Source: JAAXZI01 sp045863575 (lineage in GTDB: Bacteria; Planctomycetota; Phycisphaerae; UBA1845; PWPN01). Taken from it: 14,442 bases of DNA. The translations under genes were made by a program, and so were the position numbers. The DNA is taken from NCBI GenBank assembly GCA_045863575.1, contig BTUC01000172.1:1-14442 (forward strand). Reading direction: 5' to 3'. Numbering within the stretch: position 1 is the stretch's first letter; every line of letters starts with the position of its first letter. Below are positions 6,818-13,775 of the stretch, piece after piece. The notes beneath the pieces are model-generated. The model had not been told where the DNA came from and did no database searches. It saw nothing but the letters and a program-made list of their open reading frames with translations.

Positions 6818-8290
6818 TCACGGCTTCACCGGCCGTGCCTCCGCGATCAGTCGCATCTTGAGCTCGTGCAGACCCTTCTCCAGCCCGGCCGGGTACTCAT
6901 GCGGGTTGAGGAACCGCTTCACGCTGCGATGCAGTGCGGAAAGCTGCTGCCCTGTGCGCTGGCGGATGTCCTTCAGGGACGGTGAGTCGTAGACCATCTG
7001 TCCACCGCGGATTACGGGCACCAGCAGATCCTCCTCGCTGGCTTCGGCGGGAATCGCCTTGCGGCGGGTCGGATCGCCGGGATCAACGATGTGTCGTTCC
7101 TGGCCGACGCCCAATCGTTCATCGTAGATCATGTCGCCGATGAACTCGCTTCCCAGTCGATACCGCCGCACCTGCTGGATGCCCGGCGTGGTGGTCTTGA
7201 TGGCCTGCTCGGAAATCTTGACGCGGTTTTGCCACTCGCCGCCTGCCCGGCGGATCGCGGAAAGCTTGTACACGCCGCCCAGCGCCGGTTGGTCATACCC
7301 GGTCACCAGGCGCGTCCCCACGCCCCAGATGGCGATGGCCGCCTCCTGCTCCTTCAGGCTGGTGATGATATGCTCATCAAGGTCGTTGCTGGCCACGATC
7401 CCGGCGTCCGGAAAGCCGGCGGCGTCCAGCATCTGGCGCGCCTCGACACTCAGATAGGCCAGGTCGCCGGAATCGAGGCGGATGCCCACCATCCGGTGAC
7501 CCCGCTCACGAAGCCGCCGGCCGATCTCGATGGCGTGGGCGACGCCCTCCAGCGTCCCATAGGTATCTACCAGGAACACGCAGTTGTTGGGCATCGCCCG
7601 GGCGTACCCGTCGAAGGCCTCCAGTTCACTGTCAAAGGACATGACCCAACTGTGGGCGTGCGTTCCCCGCACGGGGATGCCGAACAATTTGCCAGCCAGC
7701 ACGTTGGAGGTCGCATGGCACCCGCCCACATAAGCAGCCCGGCTCGCGGCCAGGGCCCCGTCGATGCCCTGGGCTCGGCGCAGGCCGAACTCAAGCACCG
7801 GCCCCTCGCCGGCGGCCAGGCAGATCCGGGCGGCCTTGGTGGCGATAAGCGACTGGAAGTTGATGATGTTCAGCAGAGGCGTTTCCAGCAACTGGCACTG
7901 CATGAGCGGGCCACGCACGCGGATCAGCGGTTCCTGGGGAAAAACTACGGTCCCTTCCGGGACGGCATCGAGGTCGCATCGCAGTTGCATCCCGGCCAGA
8001 TGATCGAGAAACGCCGGCTCGAACAACGGCCGTTCATCGTTCCCGCTGAGTTGCCGGAGGTACTCCAGATCGGAGTCCACGAAACGCATCTCGCGCAGGA
8101 AATCCAGCACGTACTCGAGCCCGCACGCCACTGTATACCCGCCCTTGAAGGGGTTGGCCCTGAAGAAGAGATGGAAAACCGCCTCATCATCGCATCGCCC
8201 CAGCTTCCAGTAGCCGTAGGCCATGCTCAACTGATAGAGGTCGGTCAGCAGCGCCAGGTTTTCGCGATAGATGCGGCCCAGCATACTCAT
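6818..8290 (-). CDS. pncB: Nicotinate phosphoribosyltransferase (PncB)
   Basis: The enzyme joins nicotinate and PRPP, with ATP hydrolysis, to give nicotinate mononucleotide, the committed step of Preiss-Handler NAD salvage; it uses the product of PncA. The 490-residue protein has the family motifs: LLTDLYQLSMAYGYW (14-28), the EFGLRRAQG segment (167-175), RGTHAHSWV (208-216) with H213 at the position of the phosphorylated histidine, VDTYGT (241-246) and GIRLDSGDL (269-277). Length fits the longer bacterial subgroup (about 450-500). ATG 8290 is chosen because GGGAGGA (8296-8302) sits 5 nt upstream; an in-frame ATG at 8326 lies inside the operator and is rejected. The gene has its own promoter and a perfect NrtR-like palindrome. 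It is separated from nrtR by a repeat, so it is a second transcription unit of the same regulon. Confidence 0.95.
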   Translation of the reverse strand: MSMLGRIYRENLALLTDLYQLSMAYGYWKLGRCDDEAVFHLFFRANPFKGGYTVACGLEYVLDFLREMRFVDSDLEYLRQLSGNDERPLFEPAFLDHLAGMQLRCDLDAVPEGTVVFPQEPLIRVRGPLMQCQLLETPLLNIINFQSLIATKAARICLAAGEGPVLEFGLRRAQGIDGALAASRAAYVGGCHATSNVLAGKLFGIPVRGTHAHSWVMSFDSELEAFDGYARAMPNNCVFLVDTYGTLEGVAHAIEIGRRLRERGHRMVGIRLDSGDLAYLSVEARQMLDAAGFPDAGIVASNDLDEHIITSLKEQEAAIAIWGVGTRLVTGYDQPALGGVYKLSAIRRAGGEWQNRVKISEQAIKTTTPGIQQVRRYRLGSEFIGDMIYDERLGVGQERHIVDPGDPTRRKAIPAEASEEDLLVPVIRGGQMVYDSPSLKDIRQRTGQQLSALHRSVKRFLNPHEYPAGLEKGLHELKMRLIAEARPVKP

Positions 8291-8303
8291 GGCAGTCCTC
8301 CCG

Positions 8304-8339
8304 TTCAGATAGTGTACAACATACACTATGGGCTGTCCA
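8304..8339 (-). promoter_or_regulatory. Sigma-70-type promoter of pncB
   Basis: On the minus strand TGGACA (fwd 8334-8339) is 17 nt from TACACT (fwd 8311-8316), which matches TTGACA at 5 of 6 and TATAAT at 4 of 6. Transcription should start near 8304, leaving a leader of about 14 nt that holds only the ribosome site. Confidence 0.6.
8309..8329. promoter_or_regulatory. Predicted NrtR operator of pncB
   Basis: This is a perfect 8-bp dyad, ATAGTGTA-N5-TACACTAT, 7 nt from the ribosome site of pncB and covering the predicted -10. A closely related site precedes nrtR. Occupancy should block RNA polymerase, so low ADP-ribose (NrtR bound) would mean repression. That the protein is NrtR is inferred. 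Confidence 0.72.
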
Positions 8340-8365
8340 GCCCAGGACTCGCTAGTGCCGTAGCC

Positions 8366-8433
8366 AGTGTCGCCGGTGCCCCTACCGGCAGAAAGGGATG
8401 AGGTAGGCCGCCGGTGAGGGCACCGGCGGCACT
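8366..8433. repeat. REP-like inverted repeat, 16-bp arms
   Basis: Arms 8366-8381 (AGTGTCGCCGGTGCCC) and 8418-8433 are reverse complements at 15 of 16 positions. An inner CCTACC/GGTAGG pair (8381-8386 and 8402-8407) can extend folding. It lies in the 250-nt gap between pncB and flgM, which otherwise holds the pncB promoter and the flgM terminator. It has no T tract. Sequence differs from the elements at 3620, 6628 and 13615. Confidence 0.6.
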
Positions 8434-8464
8434 CATTGCGGGAGCGGGGTCTTGCGTGCGCACG

Positions 8465-8494
8465 AAAAGGCCCGCGATATGCCTCGCGGGCCTT
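8465..8494 (-). terminator. Rho-independent terminator of flgM
   Basis: A perfect 11-bp stem (AAGGCCCGCGA 8467-8477 with TCGCGGGCCTT 8484-8494) encloses a 6-nt loop. Read on the minus strand it is followed by a run of T (fwd AAAA at 8465-8468). It lies 46 nt after the flgM stop and separates flgM from pncB. Confidence 0.82.
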
Positions 8495-8540
8495 GATATC
8501 GGATCATCCGATGCAGGCATGCCGGGCCAGAGCGAAGAAG

Positions 8541-8822
8541 CTACTCGCCCAGGCGGAGCACTTCCATCAGACGTCCGGCCACGTAATCGATCTTGTCGTC
8601 CGTCTCGTAGGTCCCATCGGCGATGGCCTGGCGGATGGCGGCCACTTTCTCCGCGCGGACCTGAGCCTCCGGTTCGAGATTGCTCAGGAGGCGGGCCACT
8701 TCGGAGAATTCCACCTGGTCATCCGTGTTGGGCGGCGGGGTCTCACCCGCCGCGCGGGAAACCCGGTTGGCCGAAACACTCGCTCCTACTCCCGCTCCAT
8801 TGATCGAGGTGATGTCGTTCAT
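8541..8822 (-). CDS. flgM: FlgM, anti-sigma-28 factor
   Basis: FlgM holds sigma-28 (FliA) inactive in the cytoplasm until the flagellar hook is finished and FlgM is exported. The 93-residue protein has the usual length, a flexible polar N-terminus (INGAGVGASVSANRVS) and the conserved C-terminal sigma-binding helices: VAAIRQAIADGTYETDDKID (60-79), then VAGRLMEVL. ATG 8822 has AAAGGG a few bases upstream. No other flagellar gene is visible. The gene stands alone between a 377-nt non-coding stretch and its own terminator, so it is probably a single-gene unit. It implies a motile organism or life stage. Confidence 0.88.
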   Translation of the reverse strand: MNDITSINGAGVGASVSANRVSRAAGETPPPNTDDQVEFSEVARLLSNLEPEAQVRAEKVAAIRQAIADGTYETDDKIDYVAGRLMEVLRLGE

Positions 8823-9199
8823 AAATCAGCCCTTTGCCTGGGGACTGCCGCTCGCGCCACGCGAAGCCTGGCATCCTGTCCTGTCTGGCGATTCCAACAT
8901 CTTTTTGATCGTTCTTCGCGAGCGCGGACCGATAACTGCGCCCTGGCTCGGGCATTCCTCCTTGAACGCCGGTGTAACTGGAAACCCGTGGAACGAGGGG
9001 GCCGTTCCGTCAGCCCGTTCACTTATCGTCATGCCCAGCATGACAGCATTAGTATCGACGTTTCTCTCGGACGTTCTTGAGGTTTTTGGTGTAGGTGACG
9101 GAATTTCGCCGAGGAGATTCGCCAGGCATAGAAGATCCGCGGCGTGTGTCACACGCGCAGGGCGGGCACAGACTCACCAGACCGATCAGGGTATCAGCT
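8823..9199. other. Non-coding stretch upstream of flgM
   Basis: I see no convincing gene in these 377 bases. The minus-strand frame 8826-9152 starts with GTG, lacks a ribosome site and has mixed third-position base use unlike the GC-biased neighbours. The flgM promoter must lie here, but I could not fix it; a sigma-28-like GACGATAA occurs on the minus strand (fwd 9023-9030) with wrong spacing to its -35. Confidence 0.5.
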
Positions 9200-9373
9200 T
9201 CAGGAGGCAGCCAGGAGCGGGGCCTGGAACGTGGGACGATGCTTCTCGCGCGCAACTTCCTGCAACTGCTGGAGATACGCCAAGAGATCTTCATCCGAGA
9301 AGCTGGCCAGAAACTCGGGCTGGGCTGTCGGGTTGAGCCGCTGGATCCGCTCGATGATTTCACGCTTGCTCAT
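9200..9373 (-). CDS. Small protein of unknown function (57 residues)
   Basis: ATG 9373 follows a near-perfect ribosome site (GGGGAGGTG, 7 nt spacing), the best evidence that this short frame is real. The product begins MSKREIIERIQRLNPTAQPE and continues FLASFSDEDLLAYLQQLQEV, then a basic, proline-containing tail. It looks like two or three amphipathic helices without membrane segment or signal peptide, so it is a small cytoplasmic protein. The longer open frame upstream on the same strand is antisense to argD and is not a gene. The gene is divergent from argD and lies 377 nt before flgM in the same direction. I do not recognise the family; a helical adaptor or regulator is a guess only. Confidence 0.65.
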   Translation of the reverse strand: MSKREIIERIQRLNPTAQPEFLASFSDEDLLAYLQQLQEVAREKHRPTFQAPLLAAS

Positions 9374-9682
9374 GAATCGCACCTCCCCTCTTGAGGGCCA
9401 ACGAAACTCGCTGCGCACGGCTGGTCTGCAACCGGATGGATGTATCGGATGAGGCGGGGAAACTGCTTTAAACCGCTTACACGCCATTACTTGCGCGGTG
9501 CGGAGGCAATTCTTGCGCTGTGCTGGAGACCGAGGTCGAATCCCCTCAGCGCCAATCCGCCCGGACGGCCGCCGCCGTGGCCGCGGTACCACTGATGAAG
9601 CGTTGCACTCCGGTGAGGAGGTGATACTATCTCCCGTTTCGACCCGCGGCCCGCGTGGCCGGCAGTGCACCCGGAGTGGCTC
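9374..9682. other. Divergent intergenic region between the small protein gene and argD
   Basis: These 309 bases must hold the promoters for both divergent genes. I cannot support a specific promoter. A GAGGAGG at 9615-9621 looks like a ribosome site but no start codon stands at proper distance. A tRNA-like T-arm fragment at 9531-9554 is discussed and rejected separately. Confidence 0.4.
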
Positions 9683-10882
9683 ATGACCTCCCAGGAAATC
9701 TTCGATCTGTATGCCCAATGCGTCATCCCCAGCTACAAGCGACTGCCCGTCGTGATCGTCCGCGCTGAGGGGTCGCAGATGTGGGACGCGGACGGTAAGC
9801 GCTATCTGGACCTCTTTCCGGGCTGGGGATGCAGCCTGCTCGGGTATTGCCATCCGCGCGTTGTCGAAGCCATTCAGCGCCAGGCGGGCACGCTGATCCA
9901 CATTGACAACACGTTCTACACACAGGAACAGGGCCGACTGGCGCAGATTCTGCACGAAAAGGGCTTCGGCGGGCTGAGTTTTTTCTGCAACAGCGGCGCG
10001 GAGGCTAACGAGGCGGCCATCAAGCTGGCGCGCCGGCACACCACCGCAGCCCGGTACAAAATCATTACCACCGAACGGAGCTTCCATGGCCGCACCTATG
10101 GGGCCATGTCCGCCACGGCCCAATCCAAGATCCATCACGGCCACGAACCGCTGGTTCCCGGCTTTGTCTACGTCCCCTTCAATGACATCGATGCGGTGCG
10201 GAAGGCGATCACCGACGAGACGGCCGCCATCCTCATCGAGACCATCCAGGGTGAAGGCGGCGTGAACATCCCGGACGAGAACTACCTGCCAGCCCTGCGG
10301 GAGCTGTGCGACGACAACGGCATGCTGCTGATCCTGGACGAGGTCCAGACCGGTTGCGGGCGTACCGGCAAGTGGTTCGGGTACCAGCATACCTCCATCG
10401 AGCCGGACATCATGACCCTGGCCAAGGCCCTGGGGAACGGCGCACCCATCGGGGCCATGGTGGCCCGGCCGGACGTGGGCGCGTCCATGACGCCGGGATC
10501 GCATGCCAGTACCTACGGGGCCAACCCGCTGGTGGTCGCCGCGGCTATCGCCACATTCGAGACCATCGAGTCGGAGAATCTGCTGGCTCGCGTCGAGCAG
10601 ATGTCCGCGTACATCGTAGACAAGGCCCGGGCTCTCCAGCAGCAGTATGGCTTCATTGAGCGGGTCCGCGGGCGAGGCATGATGATCGCCATCGAACTCT
10701 CGTTGCCGGGAACGCCCATCGCGATGACGTGTTTGGAGCGCGGGCTGCGGATCAACTGCACCCAAGACACGATTCTGCGCCTGCTGCCGGCCATGACCGT
10801 GACGACGCAGGAAATCGACGAGGCGTTTGATATTCTGGCCGGGGCCCTCAAGGAGACAGAAAGCAAGCTGGTGGCTTCATGA
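9683..10882 (+). CDS. argD: Acetylornithine aminotransferase (ArgD), class III PLP enzyme
   Basis: ArgD transfers an amino group between glutamate and N-acetylglutamate semialdehyde in arginine synthesis, using pyridoxal phosphate. ATG 9683 has GGAG 6 nt upstream and gives 399 residues, the normal length. Key points: NSGAEANEAAIKLAR (103-117) for cofactor phosphate binding, GEGGV, LDEVQTGCGRTGKWFGYQ (218-235) with D219 for the pyridine nitrogen, and the Schiff-base lysine K248 in LAKALGNGAPIGA. Class III transaminases overlap in sequence (succinylornithine, GABA, ornithine), but the ATGA overlap with argF supports ArgD. No arginine-repressor site was recognised upstream. Confidence 0.93.
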   Translation: MTSQEIFDLYAQCVIPSYKRLPVVIVRAEGSQMWDADGKRYLDLFPGWGCSLLGYCHPRVVEAIQRQAGTLIHIDNTFYTQEQGRLAQILHEKGFGGLSFFCNSGAEANEAAIKLARRHTTAARYKIITTERSFHGRTYGAMSATAQSKIHHGHEPLVPGFVYVPFNDIDAVRKAITDETAAILIETIQGEGGVNIPDENYLPALRELCDDNGMLLILDEVQTGCGRTGKWFGYQHTSIEPDIMTLAKALGNGAPIGAMVARPDVGASMTPGSHASTYGANPLVVAAAIATFETIESENLLARVEQMSAYIVDKARALQQQYGFIERVRGRGMMIAIELSLPGTPIAMTCLERGLRINCTQDTILRLLPAMTVTTQEIDEAFDILAGALKETESKLVAS

Positions 10883-11844
10883 GCAGTGACATACCAAGCG
10901 CCCTGGCGTCAATCGACCACTTTCTGTCCATCCGCGATCTCCAGTCTGAGCAGTTGCAGGCGCTGGTGGATTTCTGCCTGCACCGCAAGGCGGACTTCCG
11001 TCGCGGCGCGCTCAAGCCAGTCCTTCAGGGTAAGGTGGCTGCGATGATCTTCCAGAAGTCGTCGCTGCGCACCCGCCTGTCGTTCGAGACGGCCATGGTG
11101 CAGCTCGGCGGCTATGCCATCAACCTTGACGACCACCAGGTCGGCCTGGCCAAGCGCGAGGAGCCGCGGGACATCGCGCGGGTCATCTCTTCCATGTGCG
11201 ACGGGATCGTGGCCCGCGTTTTCGGGCACCAGTTGGTGGTCGAGCTGAGCATGTACAGCTCGGTGCCGGTGATCAACGCGCTGAGTGACTGGGCTCACCC
11301 GTGCCAGGCCCTGGCGGATCTGCTCACCATTCAGGAGCATTTCGGAGGGTTGGCCGGCCGTACGCTGGCCTACATCGGCGACGCGAACAACGTCGCCCGC
11401 TCGCTCCTGCATGCCTGCGTAAAGGTAGGCATGTCCGTCTCCTTCGCCTCGCCGGCCGGGTATCATCTGGAGGACGCGCTGATCCAGGTGGCCTGGACAG
11501 ACGCGCGGCAGACCGGCGCCACGATCAAGCTGACGGATCAGCCCGCCGAGGCGGCCGCCGGCGCGGACGTGATCTACACCGACGTCTGGACGAGCATGGG
11601 GCAGGAAGGCGAGGCCGCCCAGCGCGAGAAGGCGTTCGCGGGATACCAGATCAACAGCGAACTGCTGGCCAAAGCCAGGAACACGGCCATCGTGCTGCAC
11701 TGCCTGCCGGCGCACCGCAACCTGGAGATCACGGACGAAGTTCTGGACGGCCCCCAGTCGCTGGTATTCCAGCAGGCGGAGAACCGGCTGCACTCGACCC
11801 GGGCGCTGTTGGAGATTCTGCTCAGCCGGCCCAGGTTGTACTGA
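10879..11844 (+). CDS. argF: Ornithine carbamoyltransferase (ArgF)
   Basis: ArgF makes citrulline from ornithine and carbamoyl phosphate in the cytoplasm. The 321-residue protein has the carbamoyl-phosphate motif KSSLRTR (60-66; the common form is S-T-R-T-R), HPCQALAD (140-147), the ornithine-binding loop TDVWTSMGQE (234-243) and HCLPAHR (274-280) with its catalytic cysteine. The SMG loop and HCLPAHR separate it from aspartate and N-acetylornithine carbamoyltransferases. Its ATG overlaps the argD stop by 4 nt (ATGA), so translation is coupled. The next gene, rph, is 71 nt away with no terminator between. Confidence 0.95.
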   Translation: MSSDIPSALASIDHFLSIRDLQSEQLQALVDFCLHRKADFRRGALKPVLQGKVAAMIFQKSSLRTRLSFETAMVQLGGYAINLDDHQVGLAKREEPRDIARVISSMCDGIVARVFGHQLVVELSMYSSVPVINALSDWAHPCQALADLLTIQEHFGGLAGRTLAYIGDANNVARSLLHACVKVGMSVSFASPAGYHLEDALIQVAWTDARQTGATIKLTDQPAEAAAGADVIYTDVWTSMGQEGEAAQREKAFAGYQINSELLAKARNTAIVLHCLPAHRNLEITDEVLDGPQSLVFQQAENRLHSTRALLEILLSRPRLY

Positions 11845-11915
11845 TCGCGGTCAGAACCCACGGGCGCTGCCCGACTGACAGGATCAACGAGATCGGGCCA
11901 TGAGGCGACAATCGA

Positions 11916-12671
11916 GTGGCTGAAACCAGGAATAACCCCCGAGGGCGAATCGACGGTCGCCGGCCGACCCAGTTGCGGCCGGTGGAGATCGTCCGCGGCT
12001 ACACCAAATTCGCGCCTGGATCCGTTCTGATCCGCAGCGGCGATACGGCCGTGATCTGCACGGCCAGTGTCGAAGAGAAGGTGCCCGAATGGATGGCGGG
12101 CAAAGGTCGCGGCTGGGTGACCGCTGAGTACGACATGCTGCCGGCCTCCACGGGTCAGCGGCGGGCCCGCAGCCGCAAAGGTGTGGACGGGCGAGCGACG
12201 GAGATCCAGCGGCTCATCGGCCGGGCGCTGCGGGCGGTGGTGGATCTCAACGCGCTGGGCGAGCGGAGTATCTGGGTCGACTGTGACGTGCTTCAGGCAG
12301 ACGGCGGAACCCGGACGGCCGCCATCACCGGTGCCTACGTCGCGCTTGCCGATGCCGTCAGATGGCTGAGGAGCAGGCGCCTGCTGGGCACGTCGCCCAT
12401 CCGGGAGGCGATCGCCGCGGTCAGCGTGGGGAAGGTGGCCGGACGGCTGCTCCTGGATCTGAATTACCAGGAGGATTCGCGCGCGGACCTGGATTTCAAC
12501 GTCGCCATGACCGCATCGGGGGCGTTTGTCGAGATCCAGGGAACGGCCGAGGCGGGGACCTTCACGCAGGAAGAGCTCGATCGTATGTTGAAGCTGGCCC
12601 GGTCCGGCATCCGCGAGCTCATCACGGCCCAGGAGCGGGCCCTGAGGACAGGAGGCCGCCGCCGGGGATAA
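11916..12671 (+). CDS. rph: RNase PH
   Basis: RNase PH trims tRNA 3' ends by phosphate-dependent cleavage. The 251-residue product shows the family pattern: RPVEIVRGYTKFAPGSVLI (21-39), GRATEIQRLIGRALR (92-106), DCDVLQADGGTRTAA (122-136), LDLNYQEDSRADLDFNVAM (180-198) with conserved acids D187 and D193, and VEIQGTAE (205-212). The start is GTG at 11916, with GAGG 10 nt upstream; the nearby ATG at 11900 is out of frame and closes at once. Genomes often pair rph with rdgB; here one lipoprotein gene stands between them on the same strand. Confidence 0.93.
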   Translation: MAETRNNPRGRIDGRRPTQLRPVEIVRGYTKFAPGSVLIRSGDTAVICTASVEEKVPEWMAGKGRGWVTAEYDMLPASTGQRRARSRKGVDGRATEIQRLIGRALRAVVDLNALGERSIWVDCDVLQADGGTRTAAITGAYVALADAVRWLRSRRLLGTSPIREAIAAVSVGKVAGRLLLDLNYQEDSRADLDFNVAMTASGAFVEIQGTAEAGTFTQEELDRMLKLARSGIRELITAQERALRTGGRRRG

Positions 12672-12693
12672 GAAACACGACTGGGGGTGAGAC

Positions 12694-13584
12694 ATGACCT
12701 GGCACACACGACGCCCGAACGTTCACTTTCTGGCTGGGGCGATGGCCTGTTTTCTACTGGCGGGGGCCAGTTGCGATAACCGTCCCGGATCCGGCGGGGG
12801 AAGCATTTTCAGCCCCATTCAGTCAGGGAAGGAGCGCTGGACCATCCGCTGCGCGCGGCTTCAGACGCCGGCACACCGGGAATCTGCCGATCGGCTGGCG
12901 CAGGAACTGGGCAAGGTCCAAGGCCTGCGCCCCCGCTCCGTTCGGGTGGTCAGCGACGCCACGGGCAGCACGATCTACTACGGCGAGTACACCAAAGTTC
13001 CTTCAGGGGACGGCTCGCTGGTGTTTCCAGATGAGTACCAGGACGACATCGAGCTGATCCGCCGCCTGGCCTACGGGCGGCAGACACCGTTCTTTTACGC
13101 CGAGCCGGAGCTGCTCAGCGAGCAGGCCCCCGGTGCTGTCGCCGCAGAAGGCGACGTGTCCAATGCGAAGGGAACGCACGGGCTACAGATCGCGGTGTTC
13201 TACAACACGCCGACCTTCGACGAGCGCAAGCAGTCCGCCGAGCAGTACGTCAAGCTGCTGCGGGAACAGGGCTACGCCGCCTACTATTACCACGAGGCGG
13301 TGAAGAGCTTTGTCTTCGTGGGCGACTTCAATGCCTCCGACCTCATGCGCGACCCACGAGACCGTAGCCGCTATGTCTTCGGTCCCCGCGTCCAGCAACT
13401 GATCGCCCGAAATCCGGAGGAGTTCAAGTATTTCATGGAAAACGGACATCATGTCATTTACCGGGATGCGGGCGGCGGGGAGGTGAAGCTACCCACCGTG
13501 CTGATACCGCTGCCGGGCCGTGGCGGAGAGGGCCCTCTGCCGGAACCCACCCGCCCGGAACTCCATCGGGACCTGAATCGCTAG
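12694..13584 (+). CDS. Probable lipoprotein with two SPOR-like repeats
   Basis: ATG 12694 has GGGGGTGA just upstream, 22 nt after rph, and gives 296 residues. The N-terminus is a lipoprotein-type signal (HFLAGAMACFLLAGASC) with C27 as probable lipidated residue, although G at -3 is not the standard lipobox residue. Two segments share the SPOR-like pattern of a strand, a helix, a basic strand and a closing YxGxF/Y: residues 48-100 (RWTIRCARLQTP ... IYYGEY) and 163-211 (GLQIAVFYNTP ... KSFVFVGDF). SPOR domains bind bare glycan strands of peptidoglycan, so a cell-envelope role is possible. The tail is Pro/Gly-rich. I do not recognise a named family; the domain call comes from pattern, not alignment. 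Confidence 0.72.
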   Translation: MTWHTRRPNVHFLAGAMACFLLAGASCDNRPGSGGGSIFSPIQSGKERWTIRCARLQTPAHRESADRLAQELGKVQGLRPRSVRVVSDATGSTIYYGEYTKVPSGDGSLVFPDEYQDDIELIRRLAYGRQTPFFYAEPELLSEQAPGAVAAEGDVSNAKGTHGLQIAVFYNTPTFDERKQSAEQYVKLLREQGYAAYYYHEAVKSFVFVGDFNASDLMRDPRDRSRYVFGPRVQQLIARNPEEFKYFMENGHHVIYRDAGGGEVKLPTVLIPLPGRGGEGPLPEPTRPELHRDLNR

Positions 13585-13614
13585 TGTCGAATCCAGTTGC
13601 CGAATTCCGCCTCC

Positions 13615-13680
13615 GTAGCGGCCGGCCTCCGTGCCGGCCGGTCACTGAGCAGAACAGCCGGCACAAAGGCCGGCCGCTAC
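13615..13680. repeat. REP-like inverted repeat, 24-bp arms
   Basis: Arms 13615-13638 (GTAGCGGCCGGCCTCCGT followed by GCCGGC) and 13657-13680 are reverse complements at 22 of 24 positions, with an 18-nt spacer. It lies 30 nt after the lipoprotein stop, within the 191-nt gap before rdgB. Strong folding could weaken transcription into rdgB, but no T tract follows. Confidence 0.75.
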
Positions 13681-13735
13681 CCAGCACGCAGTTCGTAGAC
13701 GGGAAGTGGCACGAACTCATCATACTCAGGACCGA

Positions 13736-13752
13736 GCAGGCAACATGCCTGC
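13736..13752. repeat. Small perfect palindrome upstream of rdgB
   Basis: GCAGGCA-ACA-TGCCTGC has 7-bp perfect arms and a 3-nt loop, ending 23 nt before the rdgB start. It could be an operator or a leader hairpin; nothing else in the window matches it. Confidence 0.35.
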
Positions 13753-13775
13753 ACCACAAGAGAGGCGGGCCGTAG

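Noticed and set aside
7091..8401. Long plus-strand frame of 436 codons
   Set aside because: It is antisense to pncB, whose motifs are unambiguous; high GC creates open antisense frames.
9023..9051. Sigma-28-type promoter for flgM (GACGATAA with TAAT)
   Set aside because: Spacing is 17 rather than about 15, and it would give a leader of about 200 nt; too weak to annotate.
8826..9152. Minus-strand frame of 108 codons just upstream of flgM
   Set aside because: GTG start without ribosome site and third-position use unlike the neighbouring genes.
9531..9554. tRNA-like T-arm and 3' end (GAGGTCGAATCCCCTC followed by AGCGCCA)
   Set aside because: The T loop lacks one T, no matching 5' acceptor, D arm or anticodon arm is found in the preceding 90 bases; chance or a very decayed fragment.
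9615..9686. Leader peptide for argD (GAGGAGG, frame from GTG 9621 ending in TGA overlapping the argD ATG)
   Set aside because: The GTG overlaps the ribosome-site bases, leaving no usable spacing; the ATGA overlap alone is weak.
9374..10765. Minus-strand frame extending upstream of the 57-residue gene
   Set aside because: It is antisense to argD, and the ribosome site places the true start at 9373.
11861..11873. Hairpin CGGGC-GCT-GCCCG between argF and rph
   Set aside because: Only a 5-bp stem and no T tract; not a terminator.
11574..12707. Minus-strand frame of 377 codons
   Set aside because: Antisense to the argF end and to rph; no domain visible.
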